DNA of 64,000 nt from Sphingomonas sp. S1-29 (GCF_026167545.1 NZ_CP110678.1:3213501-3277500), one strand, 5' to 3'; shown: positions 37,153 to 48,898, counted from the stretch's first letter. Notes: a model not told the origin generated them from the sequence alone. Numbers and translations are program-made.

Positions 37153-38025
37153 ATGGCACTCAAGCATTATAATCCGACCTCGCCGTCGCGGCGTGGCCTC
37201 ATCCTGGTGGACCGCTCGGCGCTCCACAAGGGCGGTCCCGTCAAGGCGCTGACCGAGGGTAAGCGCAAGACCGGTGGCCGTAACAACAAGGGCCATGTCA
37301 CGTCGCGCGGCATCGCCGGCGGCCACAAGCAGCGCTATCGCATCGTCGATTTCAAGCGTCGCAAGTGGGACGTCGAAGGCACCGTCGAGCGGCTCGAATA
37401 CGATCCCAACCGCACCGCGTTCCTGGCGCTCATCAACTACGGCCCCGTGCCTTTCGGTGAAGTCGGCGAGAATGGCGAGAAGTCGGACGTCGCCTATATC
37501 ATCGCGCCGCAGCGGCTTGCCGTCGGCGACAAGGTGGTCGCAGGCAAGAAGACCGACGTGAAGCCGGGCAACGCGATGGAGATCGGCCAGATGCCGGTCG
37601 GTACCATCGTTCACAATGTCGAGATGAAGCCCGGCAAGGGCGGTCAGATCGCACGTTCGGCAGGCACCTATGTGCAGGTCGTGGGTCGTGATCGCGGCAT
37701 GGTGATCGTCCGCCTGAACTCGGGCGAGCAGCGCTACATTCGCGGCGAGTGCATGGCGACGGTGGGTGCGGTGTCGAACCCCGACAACCAGAACACCAAT
37801 CTTGCCAAGGCAGGCCGCAACCGTTGGAAGGGCATCCGCCCGCTGACGCGCGGTGTTGCCAAGAACCCGGTCGACCATCCGCACGGCGGTGGTGAAGGCC
37901 GGACCTCGGGCGGCCGTCATCCGGTCACGCCATGGGGCAAGCCGACCAAGGGTGCTCGCACTCGTCACAACAAGTCGACCGATCGCATGATCATCCGGTC
38001 GCGTCACGCCAAGAAGAAGGGCTAA
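37153..38025 (+). CDS. rplB: Ribosomal protein L2
   Basis: The 290-residue L2 has [40 protein letters not shown] and the peptidyl-transferase-centre part [30 protein letters not shown]. It is about 15 residues longer than E. coli L2, mainly from an insert around [16 protein letters not shown] after the SH3-like strand. Such inserts are common in sphingomonads. Confidence 0.98.
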   Translation: MALKHYNPTSPSRRGLILVDRSALHKGGPVKALTEGKRKTGGRNNKGHVTSRGIAGGHKQRYRIVDFKRRKWDVEGTVERLEYDPNRTAFLALINYGPVPFGEVGENGEKSDVAYIIAPQRLAVGDKVVAGKKTDVKPGNAMEIGQMPVGTIVHNVEMKPGKGGQIARSAGTYVQVVGRDRGMVIVRLNSGEQRYIRGECMATVGAVSNPDNQNTNLAKAGRNRWKGIRPLTRGVAKNPVDHPHGGGEGRTSGGRHPVTPWGKPTKGARTRHNKSTDRMIIRSRHAKKKG

Positions 38026-38029
38026 CGCC

Positions 38030-38308
38030 ATGGCTCGTTCGGTATGGAAGGGTCCGTTTGTGGAACTCAGCCTTCTCAAGAAGGCCGAGACCGCACAGGA
38101 CGCCGGGGGTCGCAGCGGCCCGATCAAGACCTGGTCGCGTCGCTCGACGATCCTGCCCCAGTTCGTGGGACTTACGTTCAGCGTCTATAACGGTCGCAAG
38201 TTCGTTCCCGTCTCGGTCAACGAAGACATGGTCGGCATGAAGCTGGGCGAGTTCGCGCCCACGCGCTTCTTCCCCGGCCATGCGGCAGACAAGAAGGGCA
38301 AGCGCTGA
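38030..38308 (+). CDS. rpsS: Ribosomal protein S19
   Basis: The 92-residue S19 has [39 protein letters not shown] and [26 protein letters not shown]. It contacts the A-site tRNA side of the 30S head. The stop and the rplV start share a base (TGATG). Confidence 0.98.
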   Translation: MARSVWKGPFVELSLLKKAETAQDAGGRSGPIKTWSRRSTILPQFVGLTFSVYNGRKFVPVSVNEDMVGMKLGEFAPTRFFPGHAADKKGKR

Positions 38309-38691
38309 TGTCGAAGCCTAAGGCTCCCCGTCGCGTCGCCGACAACGAGGCGTTGTCGGTCGGCACGCAGATCCGTGGTTCGGCGCAGAAGCTGAACCTG
38401 GTGGCTGCGCTGATCCGCAACCAGCCCGTCGGTCAGGCGATGAACATCCTCGCTTTCTCGAAGAAGGCGATGGCTGTCGATGCCCGCAAGGTGCTCGCCA
38501 GCGCGATCGCCAACGCCGAGAACAACCACAATCTCGACGTCGACGCGCTCGTCGTCGCCGAGGCGTCGGTCGGCAAGTCGATCGTGATGAAGCGTTTCGC
38601 CACGCGCGGTCGCGGCAAGTCGACGCGCATCCTGAAGCCGTTCAGCCGCCTGCGCATCGTCGTACGCGAGAAGCAGGAAGAGGAGGCCTGA
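38308..38691 (+). CDS. rplV: Ribosomal protein L22
   Basis: The 127-residue L22 has [36 protein letters not shown] and the exit-tunnel hairpin [25 protein letters not shown]. It begins within the rpsS stop, and rpsC starts 1 bp after its own stop. Confidence 0.98.
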   Translation: MSKPKAPRRVADNEALSVGTQIRGSAQKLNLVAALIRNQPVGQAMNILAFSKKAMAVDARKVLASAIANAENNHNLDVDALVVAEASVGKSIVMKRFATRGRGKSTRILKPFSRLRIVVREKQEEEA

Positions 38692-38692
38692 T

Positions 38693-39400
38693 ATGGGTCA
38701 CAAGAGCAATCCAATCGGTCTTCGCCTGCAGATCAACCGTACCTGGGACAGCCGCTGGTTCGCCGAGGGTTCGGAATATGGCCGGCTGCTGCTGGAGGAT
38801 CTTCGCATCCGCCAGTACATCATGTCGACGCTGAAGCAGGCTGCGATTTCCAAGGTCGTCATCGAGCGTCCGGCAAAGCTGTGCCGCATCTCGATCTTCG
38901 CTGCCCGTCCCGGTGTGATCATCGGCAAGAAGGGCGCGGACATCGAGAAGCTTCGCAAGAAGATCGGCACGATGACCCCGTCGGACGTCTCGCTGAACAT
39001 TGTCGAGATCCGCAAGCCCGAAGTCGATGCGCGCTTGGTCGCGCAGGGCATCGCCGACCAGCTCGAGCGTCGTATCGCGTTCCGCCGTGCCATGAAGCGC
39101 GCGGTGCAGTCGGCGATGCGGCTTGGCGCCGAGGGCATCCGCATCAATTGCGGTGGCCGTCTTGGTGGCGCCGAAATCGCGCGGTCGGAATGGTATCGTG
39201 AGGGCCGGGTGCCGCTGCACACGCTGCGCGCCAACATCGACCATGCCGAAGCCGAGGCGCATACCGCCTATGGCGTGTGCGGCGTGAAGGTGTGGATCTT
39301 CAAGGGCGAAATCCTGGGCCATGATCCGATGGCAACCGATCGCCTCAATCTTGAATCGCAGACGTCGGGCGTTCGCCCGGCGCGCGACGACCGTCGCTGA
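38693..39400 (+). CDS. rpsC: Ribosomal protein S3
   Basis: The 235-residue S3 has [20 protein letters not shown], the KH motif [19 protein letters not shown], and [29 protein letters not shown]. It forms part of the mRNA entry channel and its helicase activity. Confidence 0.98.
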   Translation: MGHKSNPIGLRLQINRTWDSRWFAEGSEYGRLLLEDLRIRQYIMSTLKQAAISKVVIERPAKLCRISIFAARPGVIIGKKGADIEKLRKKIGTMTPSDVSLNIVEIRKPEVDARLVAQGIADQLERRIAFRRAMKRAVQSAMRLGAEGIRINCGGRLGGAEIARSEWYREGRVPLHTLRANIDHAEAEAHTAYGVCGVKVWIFKGEILGHDPMATDRLNLESQTSGVRPARDDRR

Positions 39401-39410
39401 GGGTTAGGCA

Positions 39411-39842
39411 ATGCTGCAACCGAAAAAGAGCAAGTTCCGCAAGGCCTTCAAGGGCCGGATCAAGGGCGATGCCAAGGGTGGCGCAACGCTGAACTTCGGG
39501 TCGTACGGCCTGAAGGCGATGGAACCCGAGCGGATCACCGCGCGCCAGATCGAGGCGGCTCGCCGCGCGATCACGCGTCACATCAAGCGTCAGGGGCGGT
39601 TGTGGATCCGCATCTTCCCCGACCTTCCGGTGTCGTCGAAGCCCGCCGAAGTCCGCATGGGCTCGGGCAAGGGTGCCCTTGAATATTGGGCAGCGCGCGT
39701 GAAGCCGGGTCGTATTCTGTTCGAGCTGGACGGCGTTCCCGGCCCGCTTGCGGCAGAAGCATTCGAGCGGGCGGCGATGAAGCTGCCGATCAAGGTGAAG
39801 GTCGTTGCCCGTCTCGGCGACACCTCGCACCTGGAGGGTTGA
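39411..39842 (+). CDS. rplP: Ribosomal protein L16
   Basis: The 143-residue L16 has [39 protein letters not shown] and [20 protein letters not shown]. It binds near the A-site of the 50S subunit. It follows rpsC by 10 bp with GAGGGTTAGG as spacer. Confidence 0.98.
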   Translation: MLQPKKSKFRKAFKGRIKGDAKGGATLNFGSYGLKAMEPERITARQIEAARRAITRHIKRQGRLWIRIFPDLPVSSKPAEVRMGSGKGALEYWAARVKPGRILFELDGVPGPLAAEAFERAAMKLPIKVKVVARLGDTSHLEG

Positions 39843-39847
39843 TTGAG

Positions 39848-40051
39848 ATGACCAAGCCTACCGACATGCGCGTCAAGACCGACGACCAGCTGACCGACGA
39901 TCTGGGCAACCTGAAGCGCGAGGCATTCAACCTGCGCTTTCAGGCGGCGACCAGCCAGCTCGAAAAGCCGAGCCGGGTCAAGGAAGTCCGTCGCGACATC
40001 GCCCGTATCAAGACCTTGCAGGGCGAGCGTCAGCGCTCGTCCGCCAAGTAA
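39848..40051 (+). CDS. rpmC: Ribosomal protein L29
   Basis: The 67-residue L29 has [44 protein letters not shown], a two-helix coiled coil. It sits at the exit tunnel beside L23. The ATG at 39848 lies 5 bp after the rplP stop; an in-frame upstream ATG inside rplP is not used. Confidence 0.97.
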   Translation: MTKPTDMRVKTDDQLTDDLGNLKREAFNLRFQAATSQLEKPSRVKEVRRDIARIKTLQGERQRSSAK

Positions 40052-40062
40052 GAGGAAACGAC

Positions 40063-40341
40063 ATGCCGAAGCGTGTGCTGACCGGGATGATCGTCTCGGA
40101 CAAGACCGACAAGACGGTGGTGGTAAGCGTCGAGCGTAAGGTGAAGCACCCGCTCTACGGCAAGATCATCCGCCGGACGAAGAAGTATCACGCTCACGAC
40201 GAGGTGAATGCCTATCGTGAGGGCGAGACGGTACGGATCGAAGAGACCGCACCGATTTCGAAGCTGAAGACGTGGAAGGTCGTGGATCGTGTGAACGTCC
40301 ATGCCACTCCCGAAGAGACGGCGGCAGCGGCGGAAGCCTAA
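40063..40341 (+). CDS. rpsQ: Ribosomal protein S17
   Basis: The 92-residue S17 has [45 protein letters not shown] and [21 protein letters not shown]. It is the last gene of the S10 group. GAGGAAACGAC precedes the ATG. A 63-bp gap then leads to rplN. Confidence 0.98.
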   Translation: MPKRVLTGMIVSDKTDKTVVVSVERKVKHPLYGKIIRRTKKYHAHDEVNAYREGETVRIEETAPISKLKTWKVVDRVNVHATPEETAAAAEA

Positions 40342-40404
40342 GCCACCATTGTAGAAGGCGGGGCTGGGTCGGAATCCACCCCATATTGAGAAGGATACGG
40401 ATCG

Positions 40405-40773
40405 ATGATCCAAATGCAGTCCAATCTCGACGTCGCTGACAATAGCGGCGCGAAGCGGGTGCAGTGCATCAAGGTGCTGGGCGGCTCTAAGCGTCGCGTG
40501 GCCGGTGTTGGCGACGTGATCGTCGTCAGCGTCAAGGAAGCAGCACCCCGTGGCCGCGTGAAGAAGGGTGACGTGCATCGCGCCGTCATCGTCCGCACGC
40601 GCAAGGATATCCGCCGCGCCGATGGCTCGGTCATCCGCTTCGACGGCAACGCCGCGGTGCTGGTCAACAAGAACGAGGAGCCGATCGGCACCCGTATCTT
40701 TGGCCCGGTGGTTCGCGAGCTGCGTGGCCGTGGCTACATGAAGATCATCAGCCTGGCGCCGGAGGTTCTGTAA
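40405..40773 (+). CDS. rplN: Ribosomal protein L14
   Basis: The 122-residue L14 has [31 protein letters not shown] and [28 protein letters not shown]. It forms an intersubunit bridge. It opens the spc group. Its stop overlaps the rplX start (TAATG). Confidence 0.98.
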   Translation: MIQMQSNLDVADNSGAKRVQCIKVLGGSKRRVAGVGDVIVVSVKEAAPRGRVKKGDVHRAVIVRTRKDIRRADGSVIRFDGNAAVLVNKNEEPIGTRIFGPVVRELRGRGYMKIISLAPEVL

Positions 40774-41090
40774 TGTCTGCCGCAAAGATCAAGAAGGGCG
40801 ACCGCGTCGTCGTCCTGTCGGGCAAGGACAAGGGCAAGACCGGTGAGGTCGTCCGTTCGATGCCGCGCGACGAGAAGGTCGTGGTCCAGGGCGTGAACAT
40901 CGCCGTCCGCCACAAGAAGCCTTCGCAGGGGCAGCCGCAGGGCGGCCTCGAGCGTTCGGAAGCACCGCTGCACATCTCGAAGGTCGCGCACGTGACCGGC
41001 GACGGCAAGGCGACGCGCGTCCGTTTCGAAGAGCGCGACGGCAAGAAGGTTCGCGTTGCGGTCAAGACCGGGGAGGTCATCGGTGGCTGA
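40773..41090 (+). CDS. rplX: Ribosomal protein L24
   Basis: The 105-residue L24 has [23 protein letters not shown] (KOW motif) and [21 protein letters not shown]. It initiates 50S assembly. It overlaps rplN by one base and the rplE GTG by 8 bases. Confidence 0.98.
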   Translation: MSAAKIKKGDRVVVLSGKDKGKTGEVVRSMPRDEKVVVQGVNIAVRHKKPSQGQPQGGLERSEAPLHISKVAHVTGDGKATRVRFEERDGKKVRVAVKTGEVIGG

Positions 41091-41664
41091 TAAGTATATT
41101 CCGCGGATGCGGGCCAAGTACGACGCGGAAATCGCCAAGGCGATGACCGAGAAGTTCGGCTACAAGAACGCGATGGAAATCCCGCGCATCGACAAGATCG
41201 TCCTAAACATGGGCGTTGGCGAAGCGACGCAGGACAAGAAGAAGGTCGAGCAGGCGGCGTCCGAAATGGAGCTGATCGCCGGCCAGAAGCCCGTCATCAC
41301 CAAGGCGAAGAAGTCGGTCGCGACCTTCAAGCTGCGTGAGGGGATGCCGATCGGCGTGAAGGTAACGCTTCGCCGCGAGCGCATGTACGAGTTTCTCGAC
41401 CGCTTCATCACGATCGCGCTGCCGCGCGTTCGCGATTTCCGCGGGCTGAACCCCAAGAGCTTCGACGGACGCGGCAACTATGCCTGCGGCCTGAAGGAGC
41501 AGCTGGTGTTCCCCGAGATCAACTATGACCGCATCGACAAGGTGCGCGGCATGGACGTGATCGTGACCACCACCGCGCGCACCGACGACGAAGCGCGTGA
41601 GCTGCTTCGCCTGTTCGGCTTCCCGTTCCCCAAGAACGAAGAAGAAGAGAAGCAGGCGGCGTAA
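41083..41664 (+). CDS. rplE: Ribosomal protein L5
   Basis: The 193-residue L5 has [40 protein letters not shown] and [29 protein letters not shown]. It binds 5S rRNA. The GTG at 41083 inside the rplX 3' end is chosen because GGGGAGG lies just upstream and VADKYIPRM fits the family. Confidence 0.97.
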   Translation: MADKYIPRMRAKYDAEIAKAMTEKFGYKNAMEIPRIDKIVLNMGVGEATQDKKKVEQAASEMELIAGQKPVITKAKKSVATFKLREGMPIGVKVTLRRERMYEFLDRFITIALPRVRDFRGLNPKSFDGRGNYACGLKEQLVFPEINYDRIDKVRGMDVIVTTTARTDDEARELLRLFGFPFPKNEEEEKQAA

Positions 41665-41670
41665 TTCTGT

Positions 41671-41800
41671 CCCGCTCCCGCTGGCGGGAGAGGGAGGGAG
41701 CCGCGCAAGCGGCGGAAGGGTGAGGGCCTGGCCTTCACCAAATCAATGCTGGGGGTTACAGACCCTCACCCCGACCCTCTCCCGCAAGCGGGAGAGGGAG
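41671..41800. repeat. Long palindromic repeat, C/G-rich family (copy 4), inside the spc operon
   Basis: Starts CCCGCTCCCGCTGGCGGGAG then AGGGAGG and ends GACCCTCTCCCGCAAGCGGG then AGAGGGAG. Inside are GGGTGAGGGCCTGG and CCTCACCCCGACCC, which also pair. It fills the gap between rplE and rpsN. Confidence 0.88.
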
Positions 41801-41824
41801 CATAAGGAAAGAGAGCTTAAGTCG

Positions 41825-42130
41825 ATGGCGAAACTGAGTTCGATCAACAAGAACGAGAAGCGGCGCAAGCTGGTCAAGAAGTATGCCCCGAAGTACGCGG
41901 CGCTGAAGGCCATTGCGAACGACCGCGACCTCGATGACACGGAGCGTCTGATGGCGCGCCTGAAGATGGCCGAGCTGCCGCGCAACGGCAACCCGACCCG
42001 CATCCGCAACCGGTGCGAGCTTAGCGGCCGCCCGCGCGGCTATTACCGCAAGTTCCGTCTTGCCCGCGTCATGCTGCGCGATCTGGCCAACAAGGGCCTG
42101 ATCCCCGGCGTCACGAAGTCGAGCTGGTAA
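41825..42130 (+). CDS. rpsN: Ribosomal protein S14, zinc-independent form
   Basis: The 101-residue S14 has [20 protein letters not shown] and [36 protein letters not shown]. Only one cysteine is present in the would-be zinc ribbon, so this is the C-minus long form. It is separated from rplE by a palindromic repeat. Confidence 0.98.
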   Translation: MAKLSSINKNEKRRKLVKKYAPKYAALKAIANDRDLDDTERLMARLKMAELPRNGNPTRIRNRCELSGRPRGYYRKFRLARVMLRDLANKGLIPGVTKSSW

Positions 42131-42139
42131 GGACCTGAC

Positions 42140-42535
42140 ATGGCTTTGACCGATCCACTGGGTGACATGCTCACCCGCATCCGCAACGGCCAGCGCGCGC
42201 GCAAGGACTCCGTCCTTACGCCCGCTTCGAAGCTGCGGGCTCGCGTGCTCGACGTGCTTCAGCGCGAGGGCTATATTCGTGGCTACAGCGAAGAGCAAAT
42301 GGGCCCCGCGGCCGGCATCCGCATCGAGCTGAAATATTTCGAGGGCCAGCCCGCGATCAAGCATGTCGCGCGCGTTTCGAAGCCCGGTCGCCGGGTCTAT
42401 TCGGGCTCGCAGGAACTGCCCAAGGTCCGCAACGGCCTTGGCATCACCATCGTATCGACGCCGCGTGGCGTTCTGTCCGACGCCGAAGCGCGCGAACAGA
42501 ATGTCGGTGGCGAAGTGCTCGCGGAGGTATTCTGA
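42140..42535 (+). CDS. rpsH: Ribosomal protein S8
   Basis: The 131-residue S8 has [20 protein letters not shown] and the C-terminal [19 protein letters not shown]. In E. coli S8 represses the spc operon by binding the rplE mRNA; that control is not shown here. The stop overlaps the rplF start (TGATG). Confidence 0.98.
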   Translation: MALTDPLGDMLTRIRNGQRARKDSVLTPASKLRARVLDVLQREGYIRGYSEEQMGPAAGIRIELKYFEGQPAIKHVARVSKPGRRVYSGSQELPKVRNGLGITIVSTPRGVLSDAEAREQNVGGEVLAEVF

Positions 42536-43068
42536 TGAGCCGCATCGGCAAGAAGCCGGTCAGCGTCCCTGCGGGCGTGACCGCGACGATCGACGGCGAG
42601 CAGATCAGCGTCAAGGGCCCCAAGGGCACGCTGACGATGCCGCTGTTCGACGACATCAAGTATGAAAATGTCGATGGCGGCATCGCCGTCACCCCAGCGA
42701 ACGACACCAAGCGTGCGCGTGCGTTCTGGGGCATGCAGCGGACCATGGTGCAGAACCTGGTGACCGGCGTGACCGACGGTTTCACCAAGAAGCTGATCAT
42801 CACCGGCGTCGGCTATCGTGCCGCGGCCCAGGGGAAGAACCTGAAGCTGCAGCTGGGCTACAGCCACGACGTCAACATCGAGGTGCCCGAGGGCATCGAG
42901 GTGAAGACGCCTGATGCGACCACGGTCGAGATCAGCGGCTCCGACAAGCAGAAGGTCGGCCAGCTGGCCGCCGAGATCCGTCGCTGGCGCAAGCCCGAGC
43001 CGTACAAGGGCAAGGGCATCAAGTACGACGGCGAGTTCATCTTCCGCAAGGAAGGGAAGAAGAAGTAA
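42535..43068 (+). CDS. rplF: Ribosomal protein L6
   Basis: The 177-residue L6 has [42 protein letters not shown] and [28 protein letters not shown]. It binds near the sarcin-ricin loop. It overlaps rpsH and rplR by single bases. Confidence 0.98.
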   Translation: MSRIGKKPVSVPAGVTATIDGEQISVKGPKGTLTMPLFDDIKYENVDGGIAVTPANDTKRARAFWGMQRTMVQNLVTGVTDGFTKKLIITGVGYRAAAQGKNLKLQLGYSHDVNIEVPEGIEVKTPDATTVEISGSDKQKVGQLAAEIRRWRKPEPYKGKGIKYDGEFIFRKEGKKK

Positions 43069-43424
43069 TGACCAAGGGCATGTCTCTCTTCGAGAAGCGG
43101 CGCCGCCGCAACCGTACCGCGCTTCGGGCGCGTGGCGGTGGTCGGCCGCGTCTGTCGGTCCATCGTTCGGGCCAGCATATCTATGCGCAGGTGATCGACG
43201 ACGTCGCCGGCCGCACGCTGGCGATGGCATCGAGCCTCGACAAGGACTTCCGCGACAGCGCGAAGGCCAATGTCGAGACCGCAGCCGATGTCGGCAAGCG
43301 CCTGGCCGAGGCGGCGAAGGCCGCCGGCGTCACCCAGGTCGTCTTCGATCGTGGCGGCTTCCTGTATCATGGTCGCGTGAAGGCGCTGGCGGAAGCCGCG
43401 CGTGAAGGCGGATTGGAGTTCTAA
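43068..43424 (+). CDS. rplR: Ribosomal protein L18
   Basis: The 118-residue L18 has [38 protein letters not shown] and [28 protein letters not shown]. It binds 5S rRNA with L5. rpsE starts 1 bp after its stop. Confidence 0.98.
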   Translation: MTKGMSLFEKRRRRNRTALRARGGGRPRLSVHRSGQHIYAQVIDDVAGRTLAMASSLDKDFRDSAKANVETAADVGKRLAEAAKAAGVTQVVFDRGGFLYHGRVKALAEAAREGGLEF

Positions 43425-43425
43425 T

Positions 43426-44169
43426 ATGGCGGACGACAACAACCCGACCGGCGCTTCGGCAGCCGCGCCCGCTTCGGCTCCTCCCCAGGACGGTCCTGGC
43501 GGTCCTCCGCGCGGTCCGCGCGGCGGTCGTGGCCGTGGCGGCCCCGGCGGCGGCCCCGGTGGCAACAACAACCGTGGTGGCGGTCGCGACAATCGTGGCG
43601 GCAACCGGCGCGACAATCGCGGCGGCAGCGACGATGGCGGCGAAGAGCTGATCGAGAAGCTGGTGCACATCAACCGCGTTTCGAAGACGGTAAAGGGCGG
43701 CAAGCGCTTCGGCTTTGCAGCGCTCGTCGTCGTCGGCGATGGCAAGGGCCGTGTCGGCTTTGGTCATGGCAAGGCGCGCGAAGTGCCCGAGGCGATCTCG
43801 AAGGCGACGGCAGCTGCCAAGAAGGCGATGATCCGCGTGCCGCTGCGCGACGGTCGTACGCTGCATCACGACGGCGTCGGTCACTTCGGCGCAGGCCTGG
43901 TGTATCTGCGTTCGGCACCTGCTGGTACCGGCATCATCGCCGGCGGTCCGATGCGCGCCGTGTTCGAGGCGCTCGGCGTCGCCGACGTGGTGACCAAGTC
44001 GACCGGCACGTCGAACCCGTACAACATGATCCGCGCAACCTTCGAGTCGCTGGGCGAGCAGACCTCGCCCAAGAGCGTCGCGCAGCGTCGCGGCAAGAAG
44101 ATCGCCGACCTGCTCGGCCGTGGTGGTTCACAGACCGCCGAGGCCGATGCCGCAGCGGTCGTGGAGTGA
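43426..44169 (+). CDS. rpsE: Ribosomal protein S5 with long Gly/Arg/Asn-rich N-terminal extension
   Basis: The 247-residue protein carries a normal S5 core from about residue 72 ([40 protein letters not shown]). The first 70 residues are an extension: an Ala/Pro segment followed by [32 protein letters not shown] and [14 protein letters not shown]. coli S5 has 167 residues. The ATG at 43426 has GGAG 10 bases upstream and sits 1 bp after rplR, which supports translation of the extension. The RGG-like composition suggests disordered RNA contact near the mRNA entry site; that role is inferred. Confidence 0.96.
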   Translation: MADDNNPTGASAAAPASAPPQDGPGGPPRGPRGGRGRGGPGGGPGGNNNRGGGRDNRGGNRRDNRGGSDDGGEELIEKLVHINRVSKTVKGGKRFGFAALVVVGDGKGRVGFGHGKAREVPEAISKATAAAKKAMIRVPLRDGRTLHHDGVGHFGAGLVYLRSAPAGTGIIAGGPMRAVFEALGVADVVTKSTGTSNPYNMIRATFESLGEQTSPKSVAQRRGKKIADLLGRGGSQTAEADAAAVVE

Positions 44170-44174
44170 GCGAC

Positions 44175-44351
44175 ATGGCCAAGGTGAAGATTACCCAGAC
44201 GGGTTCGCCCATCCGCCGCGACCCGAGCCAGCGTGCAACGCTGATCGGGCTGGGGCTCAACAAGATGCACAAGACGGTCGAGCTCGACGACACCCCCGAG
44301 GTGCGCGGGATGATCCGGAAGGTCCATCACATGCTGTCGGTCGAGGAATAA
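44175..44351 (+). CDS. rpmD: Ribosomal protein L30
   Basis: The 58-residue L30 has [20 protein letters not shown] and [28 protein letters not shown]. It follows rpsE by 5 bp. A strong terminator-like hairpin lies 27 bp after its stop. Confidence 0.97.
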   Translation: MAKVKITQTGSPIRRDPSQRATLIGLGLNKMHKTVELDDTPEVRGMIRKVHHMLSVEE

Positions 44352-44378
44352 TTCCTCCACTGCCAGTGACAGAATGAG

Positions 44379-44410
44379 GGAAGGGGGCTATCGGCCCCCT
44401 TCCTGTTTTT
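44379..44410 (+). terminator. Terminator-like hairpin between rpmD and rplO
   Basis: A perfect 10-bp stem GGAAGGGGGC / GCCCCCTTCC (44379-44388, 44394-44403) with loop TATCG is followed by TGTTTTT. It has all features of a Rho-independent terminator yet lies inside the spc gene order, 44 bp before the rplO ATG. Confidence 0.88.
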
Positions 44411-44453
44411 ACCCCAATGTCAGCGCGACAAAAGCGAAAGCGAGTGCACGATC

Positions 44454-45011
44454 ATGAAACTCAACGACATCCGCGATAACAAGGGCGCCCGCAAGGAGCG
44501 CGTACGCGTCGGCCGTGGCATCGGTTCGGGCGTGGGCAAGACCGCCGGCCGCGGCCAGAAGGGTGCCAAGGCGCGCTCGGGCGTCGCGATCAACGGCTTC
44601 GAGGGCGGCCAGATGCCGCTCCACATGCGGCTGCCGAAGCGCGGGTTCAACAACCCCTTCGCCAAGGACTATGCCGAGATCAACCTGGGCATGATCCAGA
44701 AGGCGATCGACCTGGGCAAGATCGAAGCGGGTGCGACGATCGACCAGGCGCTGCTGACCGCAACCGGCCTGACGCGCGGCGGCAAGGACGGCGTTCGCCT
44801 CCTCGCCAAGGGCGATTTCTCGGCCAAGCTGTCGTTCGTCGTTGCTGGTGCCTCGAAGGGCGCCAAGGAAGCCGTCGAAAAGGCCGGCGGTTCGGTCGAG
44901 GTGATCGAGCTGGTCTCGCCCGGCGAGAAGGCTGCCGCCAAGAAGGGTAAGGTTCGCCTCGAGCGGATCGCCGACAAGGAAGCCAAGAAGGCCGCCGCCA
45001 AGAAGGCGTAA
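44454..45011 (+). CDS. rplO: Ribosomal protein L15
   Basis: The 185-residue L15 has [43 protein letters not shown] and [18 protein letters not shown]. Its C-terminus is extended by a Lys/Ala-rich tail ([26 protein letters not shown]) beyond the E. coli length. The upstream terminator-like hairpin suggests partly separate expression from the genes before it. Confidence 0.97.
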   Translation: MKLNDIRDNKGARKERVRVGRGIGSGVGKTAGRGQKGAKARSGVAINGFEGGQMPLHMRLPKRGFNNPFAKDYAEINLGMIQKAIDLGKIEAGATIDQALLTATGLTRGGKDGVRLLAKGDFSAKLSFVVAGASKGAKEAVEKAGGSVEVIELVSPGEKAAAKKGKVRLERIADKEAKKAAAKKA

Positions 45012-45020
45012 CCTTCTGTC

Positions 45021-45121
45021 TCCCCTCCCGCTTGCGGGAGGGGGCGGGGGAGGGTGTCGGCTAGAGCTTCGGTGCTCGCGGACAGGCCCTCCCCTAACCC
45101 CTCCCGCGCGCGGGAGGGGGA
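45021..45121. repeat. Long palindromic repeat, C/G-rich family (copy 5), inside the spc operon
   Basis: Starts CTCCCCTCCCGCTTGCGGGA then GGGGGCGGGGGAGGGTG and ends CCTCCCCTAACCCCTCCCGC then GCGCGGGAGGGG. It fills half of the 220-bp gap between rplO and secY. Confidence 0.88.
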
Positions 45122-45231
45122 TTTTGCGCGGCAGCTTGGACCGGCCGGGTTAGACAACGCGCCCCGACCGCCTATATGCACTCGCGACATGGGCGAAAGT
45201 TCCGCCCGCTGATTCCCGGGACACACCACAT

Positions 45232-46602
<1,371 letters not shown>

Positions 46603-46638
46603 AGCCGCGCGCCCAAGCGTACGAATAGGGGAAGAGGC

Positions 46639-47286
46639 TTGAACATCATCCTGCTGGGACCGCCAGGCGCGGGCAAGGGCACCCAGGCGAGCCGGCTCGA
46701 ACGCGAGCATGGCATGGTCCAGCTCTCGACCGGCGACATGCTGCGCGCGGCGGTGAAGGCGGGCACGCCGGTCGGGCTCGAGGCCAAGGCGGTGATGGAT
46801 TCGGGCGGGCTGGTGTCCGACGCGATCGTATCGGGGATCATTGGCGAGCGGCTCGACGAGCTGCCCGCCGAGACCGGGGTGATCTTCGACGGCTATCCGC
46901 GTACCGCGGCGCAGGCCGAGGCGCTCGACACGCTGCTGGCCGATCGCGGGCGCGAGCTTCATTATGTGATCGAGCTGGTGGTCGACGAGGATGCGCTGGT
47001 CGAGCGGATCACCGGGCGCTTCACTTGCGGCAATTGCGGTGCGGGCTATCACGACGTGTTCAAGCCGACGCTGGTCGCCGGCCTGTGCGACGTGTGCGGA
47101 TCGACCGAGTTCAAGCGCCGCCCCGACGACAATGCCGAGACGGTGCGCACCCGGATGGCCGAATATCGCGCCAAGACCGCACCGATCCTGCCGATCTACG
47201 ACGCGCGCGGGCTCGTCACGCGGATCGACGGCATGGCCGACATCGCACAGGTGACCGCGGCGATCGAGGGCGTGCTGGGCGGGTAG
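46639..47286 (+). CDS. adk: Adenylate kinase, zinc-lid type
   Basis: The 215-residue kinase has [20 protein letters not shown] (P-loop), [11 protein letters not shown] and [12 protein letters not shown]. The lid has four cysteines in [11 protein letters not shown] and [17 protein letters not shown], so it should bind zinc. It interconverts ATP+AMP and 2 ADP. It starts with TTG at 46639, preceded by GGGGAAGAGG; no in-frame ATG or GTG fits. Confidence 0.96.
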   Translation: MNIILLGPPGAGKGTQASRLEREHGMVQLSTGDMLRAAVKAGTPVGLEAKAVMDSGGLVSDAIVSGIIGERLDELPAETGVIFDGYPRTAAQAEALDTLLADRGRELHYVIELVVDEDALVERITGRFTCGNCGAGYHDVFKPTLVAGLCDVCGSTEFKRRPDDNAETVRTRMAEYRAKTAPILPIYDARGLVTRIDGMADIAQVTAAIEGVLGG

Positions 47287-47342
47287 GGGTAGGCTGGTGC
47301 CGGCCGTTGTCGGCTTGCCCAACGGATGATATCGTGGCCGGC

Positions 47343-47918
47343 ATGGGCCAAGAGCACTTCCCTGTTGCGGAGCCGACCCGTTACAAGCTGACGGTAGAGG
47401 AGTTCCTTGCGCTCGATGATGCCGGCTTCTTTTTCGAGCACGGCCGTCATGAGCTGATCGATGGGGACATATATCAGATGAGCCCTCTGCATGTCCCCCA
47501 TGCGCGCGCGTCGCGGGTGCTTTGTTCGCTGATCGAGGCGGCAATTAAAGAGGCTGGACTCCACCTGGAGGTCATCGGCACGGTTTCGATGCGGTTGGGC
47601 CATCATAGCTTGCCTGAGCCCGACCTGGTGGTGGTCGGACCCGAAGTGGGCGACAAATTCGTCGAGCTGGACGCTGCTCGGATCGCGATCGAGATTTCTG
47701 ACTCCTCGTTAGGGCATGATCTCAAGCGCAAGGCGGCGCTCTACGGATCCTATGGGGTTGCTGAATATTGGGTCGTCGATCTCAATAACCGCGCGATCCA
47801 CCAGATGACCGACCCGACGCCCGAGGGCTATGCCGGCGTCGGGGTCCATCCGTTCGGCGCACGCGTTGCATCGAAATTGGTTCCGCAAATCGTGCTTGAC
47901 AGCGCCCGGCTCGCTTGA
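47343..47918 (+). CDS. Uma2 family putative endonuclease
   Basis: The 191-residue protein has the Uma2/DUF820 pattern: YKLTVEEFLALDDAGFFFEHGRHELIDGDIYQMSP, then SLPEPDLVVVGPE and ARIAIEISDSSLGHDLKRKAALYGSYGVAEYWVVDLNNR, a PD-(D/E)xK nuclease-like core (Asp in EPDLVV, Glu and Lys in IEIS...KRK). Function of the family is not established. It interrupts the adk-rpsM junction and its codon use is a little less GC-biased. A GTG three codons upstream is an alternative start. Confidence 0.85.
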   Translation: MGQEHFPVAEPTRYKLTVEEFLALDDAGFFFEHGRHELIDGDIYQMSPLHVPHARASRVLCSLIEAAIKEAGLHLEVIGTVSMRLGHHSLPEPDLVVVGPEVGDKFVELDAARIAIEISDSSLGHDLKRKAALYGSYGVAEYWVVDLNNRAIHQMTDPTPEGYAGVGVHPFGARVASKLVPQIVLDSARLA

Positions 47919-48076
47919 CAGCCGACGACTCGCGGCTTAACTGCCAATCCTTCCGAAGCACCGGTCATCCCGGCGGCGCGTTTACGCGACCGTCGGTGTC
48001 GTTCGTTTCGGAATTAACGCTACGAGATGGGCGCGTGCTGCCATGCCGTGCCCGTGGAGCTGGGAGAATATAGTTC

Positions 48077-48445
48077 ATGGCTCGTATTGCGGGTGTCAAC
48101 ATCCCGACCAACAAGCGCGTCGTCATCGCGCTGCAGTATATCCACGGCATCGGCCCCGCAAAGGCCAAGCAGATCACCGAGGCATTGAGCATCGTTCCCG
48201 AACGCCGGGTACAGGACCTCACCGACGCCGAAGTGCTGCAGATCCGCGAGACGATCGACGCCACCCACACGGTGGAAGGTGATCTTCGTCGCCAGACCGC
48301 GATGAATATCAAGCGTCTGATGGATCTGGCCTGCTATCGTGGGCTTCGTCATCGCAAGGGCCTGCCGGTGCGCGGCCAGCGCACGCATACTAATGCGCGC
48401 ACCCGCAAGGGCAAGTCGAAGGCGATCGCCGGCAAGAAGAAGTAA
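48077..48445 (+). CDS. rpsM: Ribosomal protein S13
   Basis: The 122-residue S13 has [26 protein letters not shown] and the tRNA-contacting tail [28 protein letters not shown]. It heads the alpha operon after the Uma2 gene and a 158-bp gap, which should contain a promoter; no clear hexamers were recognised. Confidence 0.98.
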   Translation: MARIAGVNIPTNKRVVIALQYIHGIGPAKAKQITEALSIVPERRVQDLTDAEVLQIRETIDATHTVEGDLRRQTAMNIKRLMDLACYRGLRHRKGLPVRGQRTHTNARTRKGKSKAIAGKKK

Positions 48446-48508
48446 GCTTGAAGCCGCGGCGGCATCGTCGCGGCTCGCTTACGCTATTCAGGATATCAGG
48501 ACAGTAAA

Positions 48509-48898
48509 ATGGCACGTGAACCGCAGCGCCTTCGTCGGCGCGAACGCAAGAACATCTCCTCGGGCGTCGCGCATGTGAACGCGAGCTTCAACAACACGAT
48601 GATCACCATCACCGACGCGCAGGGCAACACGATCTCGTGGTCGTCGGCCGGCACGATGGGCTTCAAGGGCAGCCGCAAGTCGACTCCCTATGCCGCCCAG
48701 GTCGCCGCCGAAGACGCGGGCAAGAAGGCTGCCGAGCACGGCGTCCGCACGCTCGAAGTCGAAGTGAAGGGTCCGGGTTCGGGCCGCGAGTCGGCGCTTC
48801 GCGCGCTGCAGGCGGTCGGTTTCCAGATCACGTCGATCCGCGACGTGACCTCGATCCCGCACAACGGCGTTCGTCCTTCGAAGCGCCGCCGCGTCTAA
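48509..48898 (+). CDS. rpsK: Ribosomal protein S11
   Basis: The 129-residue S11 has [39 protein letters not shown] and [26 protein letters not shown]. It lines the E-site of the platform. A long hairpin follows before rpoA. Confidence 0.98.
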   Translation: MAREPQRLRRRERKNISSGVAHVNASFNNTMITITDAQGNTISWSSAGTMGFKGSRKSTPYAAQVAAEDAGKKAAEHGVRTLEVEVKGPGSGRESALRALQAVGFQITSIRDVTSIPHNGVRPSKRRRV

